Of a DNA stretch of 8,084 nucleotides, positions 6,100 to 8,084 are shown piece by piece (positions within the stretch are counted from its first letter, which is position 1; each line of letters begins with the position of its first letter). This DNA is from an uncultured Collinsella sp. (GTDB lineage: Bacteria; Actinomycetota; Coriobacteriia; Coriobacteriales; Coriobacteriaceae). A program made the translations under genes and the position numbers. The notes under the pieces were generated by a model that saw only the letters and a list, made by a program, of their open reading frames with translations, was not told where the DNA came from and did not search any database. Location of the stretch: assembly GCA_902494135.1 (NCBI GenBank), contig CABUSE010000059.1, positions 1 to 8,084 of the forward strand, given 5' to 3'.

Positions 6100-6129
6100 T
6101 TGAACATCGTTGCATGTTCGCGCTATCAT
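6100..6129 (+). promoter_or_regulatory. Promoter of feoAB
   Basis: TTGAAC (6100-6105) and TATCAT (6124-6129, five of six matches to the -10 consensus) are separated by 18 bases. Transcription would start near 6136, at the left edge of the GGTTA repeat cluster, giving a leader of about 84 bases before the GTG start. Confidence 0.55.
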
Positions 6130-6133
6130 GCAT

Positions 6134-6176
6134 GGTTAAAATTGGTTAGCCATGGCAAACGGTTAGCCATGGTGAA
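6134..6176 (+). promoter_or_regulatory. Repeated GGTTA(GCC) operator-like cluster, candidate metal-repressor site
   Basis: GGTTA occurs at 6134-6138, 6144-6148 and 6161-6165; the last two extend to a perfect 12-base direct repeat GGTTAGCCATGG (6144-6155 and 6161-6172), 17 bases apart. Each is also a partial palindrome: GTTAGCCATGGCAAAC (6145-6160) matches its reverse complement except at one base pair. GGTTAGCC resembles half of the DtxR/IdeR iron box (TTAGGTTAGSCTAACCTAA, recalled from the literature). Lying at and after the expected transcription start, the cluster is well placed for iron-dependent repression of feoAB. The identity of the binding protein is inference. Confidence 0.5.
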
Positions 6177-6219
6177 CATAAATACAACGCCCTGCGGGCG
6201 CCGGGGGAGGAGCACGGAC

Positions 6220-8084
6220 GTGAAGCTCGATACACTCGAGATTGGAAAGGACGCCGTTGTCGCATCGGTGGCATCGGACGATCAGGCACTCCGACAGCAT
6301 ATTTTGGACATGGGTCTAACGCCGGGCACCGAAGTCACCATGATGAAGTACGCCCCCATGGGTGACCCGCTCGAGATCCGCCTACGTGGCTACGAGTTGA
6401 CGCTGCGCAAGGACGATGCCGCTCGCATCGAGCTCGTGGGTATTCACGACACCGATACGGGTCCGCGCGCTAACGCCGCAATCGGCACGACGGAGCATCC
6501 GGCCCTGGGCGAGGGGACGTATTCACCCCGCGCCGCGAAGACGGCCGTGCCCGAGGGCGCACCGCTGCATTTTGCCCTCGCCGGCAACCAAAACTGCGGC
6601 AAGACCACGTTATTCAACCAGCTGACGGGCTCCAACCAGCACGTCGGTAACTTTCCCGGCGTGACGGTCGACCGCAAAGATGGCACCATCCGTAACCATC
6701 CCGAGGCGAGCGTTACCGACCTGCCTGGCATTTACTCCCTGTCGCCGTACACAGGCGAAGAGGTCGTGAGCCGTCAGTTCATCCTTGACGAGCGCCCGGA
6801 CGCCATCATCGACATCATTGACGCCACCAACATCGAGCGTAACCTGTACCTGACACTGCAGCTCATGGAGCTTGACCGTCCTATGGTCATCGCGCTCAAC
6901 ATGATGGACGAGGTGACCGCCAACGGCGGCGCCGTGGACGTCAACCTGCTCGAGAGCCTGTTGGGCGTGCCCGTTGTCCCCATTAGCGCTGCCCGCAACG
7001 AGGGCATCGGCGAGTTGGTGGACCACGCCCTGCACGTGGCACGGTTCCGCGAGCGCCCTGGTCGCCTGGACTTTTGTGCGCCCGACGGCCCGGACGGCGG
7101 TGCGCTGCATCGCTGCATCCACGGTATTGCTAACCTGATCGAGGACCATGCCGTGACGGCGCACATTCCGGTGCGCTTTGCGGCGACCAAGCTGGTCGAG
7201 GGCGATGAGCTGGTAACCGAGGCGCTTCACCTGGATCGCAATGAGCTCGACGCTATCGAGCACATCATTACCCAGATGGAGGGCGAGGCCGGCACCGACC
7301 GCCTATCTGCGCTGGCCGATATGCGTTTTAGCTTTATCGGCGACGTGTGCGGGCGTTGCGTCGTCAAGCCGCACGAGAGCCGCGAGCACGTGCGCTCCGT
7401 CAAGATTGACCGCATCCTGACAGGTCGTTACACAGCCATTCCGGCGTTTCTGGTGATCATGGGCCTCGTCTTTTGGCTGACGTTTGGCGTGATTGGCGCG
7501 GCGTTGCAGGGACTCATGGAGGACGGTATCGCTGCCATCATCGCCTCGGCCGATGCGGGCCTCAAGGCATTCGGAACCAACGACGTGGTGCGCTCACTGG
7601 CTGTCGACGGCGTACTTACGGGTGTGGGCAGCGTGCTGACCTTCCTACCGATTATCGTCGTGCTCTTCTTGTTCCTCTCCATTCTGGAAGACTCCGGCTA
7701 CATGGCACGCGTAGCCTTTGTCATGGATAAGGTGCTGCGTCGCTTTGGCCTGTCGGGCCGCAGCTTCGTGCCCATGCTCGTCGGTTTTGGCTGCACCGTG
7801 CCGGCTATCATGTCGACCCGTACGCTCCCATCCGAGCACGACCGCAAGATGACGGTCATGCTCACGCCGTTTATGAGCTGCTCAGCCAAGCTGCCGGTTT
7901 ACGGCTTGCTGTGCGGGGCTTTTTTCCCGCAGGCGACGGTTCCCGCCATGGTCTCGCTCTATCTGATCGGTATCGTGGTCGGCTGCATCGCGGCTTTGGT
8001 GCTCAACCGCACGGCATTTAAGGGCGACCCGGTGCCGTTTATCATGGAGCTCCCCAATTACCGCCTGCCGAGCGTCAAGACGAC
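6220..8084 (+). CDS. FeoA-FeoB fusion, ferrous iron uptake protein (C-terminus beyond window)
   Basis: Membrane protein importing Fe(II). The GTG at 6220 follows GGAGG by 9 bases; 621 codons are visible and the frame is open at the right edge. Residues 1-75 are a FeoA (SH3-like) domain, with the typical LDMGLTPGTEVTMMKYAPMG and LRGYELTLRKDDA. A linker rich in Ala, Gly, Pro and Thr (about 76-115) joins it to FeoB. The G domain shows G1 GNQNCGKTT (122-130), G2 in NFPGVTVD (144-151), G3 DLPG (167-170), G4 NMMD (227-230) and G5 in PISAARN. A helical region follows, then membrane segments from about residue 406. These include SVLTFLPIIVVLFLFLSILE, the core motif GFGCTVPAIMSTRTL and MLTPFMSCSAKLPVYGLL, all typical of FeoB. 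Separate FeoA and FeoB are commoner; natural fusions are known. An in-frame ATG at 6169 exists but has no ribosome binding site. The upstream repeat cluster suggests iron-dependent control. Confidence 0.96.
   Translation, partial: MKLDTLEIGKDAVVASVASDDQALRQHILDMGLTPGTEVTMMKYAPMGDPLEIRLRGYELTLRKDDAARIELVGIHDTDTGPRANAAIGTTEHPALGEGTYSPRAAKTAVPEGAPLHFALAGNQNCGKTTLFNQLTGSNQHVGNFPGVTVDRKDGTIRNHPEASVTDLPGIYSLSPYTGEEVVSRQFILDERPDAIIDIIDATNIERNLYLTLQLMELDRPMVIALNMMDEVTANGGAVDVNLLESLLGVPVVPISAARNEGIGELVDHALHVARFRERPGRLDFCAPDGPDGGALHRCIHGIANLIEDHAVTAHIPVRFAATKLVEGDELVTEALHLDRNELDAIEHIITQMEGEAGTDRLSALADMRFSFIGDVCGRCVVKPHESREHVRSVKIDRILTGRYTAIPAFLVIMGLVFWLTFGVIGAALQGLMEDGIAAIIASADAGLKAFGTNDVVRSLAVDGVLTGVGSVLTFLPIIVVLFLFLSILEDSGYMARVAFVMDKVLRRFGLSGRSFVPMLVGFGCTVPAIMSTRTLPSEHDRKMTVMLTPFMSCSAKLPVYGLLCGAFFPQATVPAMVSLYLIGIVVGCIAALVLNRTAFKGDPVPFIMELPNYRLPSVKT

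Noticed and set aside
6610..7263. 217-codon open frame on the minus strand
   Set aside because: It is antisense to the FeoB G domain and has no recognisable domain.
7910..7930. T-run with GC-rich flanks resembling a terminator
   Set aside because: It lies inside the FeoB coding sequence, where the frame encodes the conserved membrane region.
1..8084. tRNA, rRNA, insertion sequence or phage genes
   Set aside because: I looked for tRNA-like cloverleaf sequences, transposase or integrase motifs and terminal repeats around genes and found none.

Overview
The window is high-GC bacterial DNA, about 60% G+C by eye, with closely packed genes. Gene content and protein style suggest a gut-associated Coriobacteriia-type actinobacterium such as Collinsella. 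That assignment is from memory of similar proteins, not from a search.

Layout. Five genes lie on the minus strand in the left 4.6 kb. In transcription order they are a stand-alone glucose-family PTS EIIA domain protein (4040-4603), asparaginyl-tRNA synthetase asnS (2455-3858), a helix-turn-helix/WYL-type regulator (1378-2196), a lipoprotein substrate-binding protein of the COG2984/TrpX type (289-1269), and the first 28 codons of its COG4120-type permease partner (1-84), which runs off the left edge. Two good stem-loop terminators, downstream of the EIIA gene and of asnS, show that these are separate transcription units. The WYL regulator sits directly upstream of the ABC transporter genes and could control them.

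Two genes on the plus strand fill the right part: an alpha/beta-hydrolase esterase (4848-5747), divergent from the EIIA gene, and a FeoA-FeoB fusion for ferrous iron uptake (from 6220, open at the right edge). The fusion gene has a recognisable promoter and a cluster of repeated GGTTAGCC-type half-sites that look like an operator of a DtxR/IdeR-like metal repressor.

The least ordinary part is the 472-base gene-free stretch between the esterase and feoAB. It begins with an 18-bp inverted repeat whose loop is perfectly complementary over 10 bases to the sequence just after the stem, a pseudoknot-type A-B-A'-B' arrangement. A tandem array of about 3.4 diverged, internally palindromic units of 61-62 bp follows. 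This composite is the best candidate for an undescribed intergenic repeat or structured RNA element. All other genes belong to well-known families.
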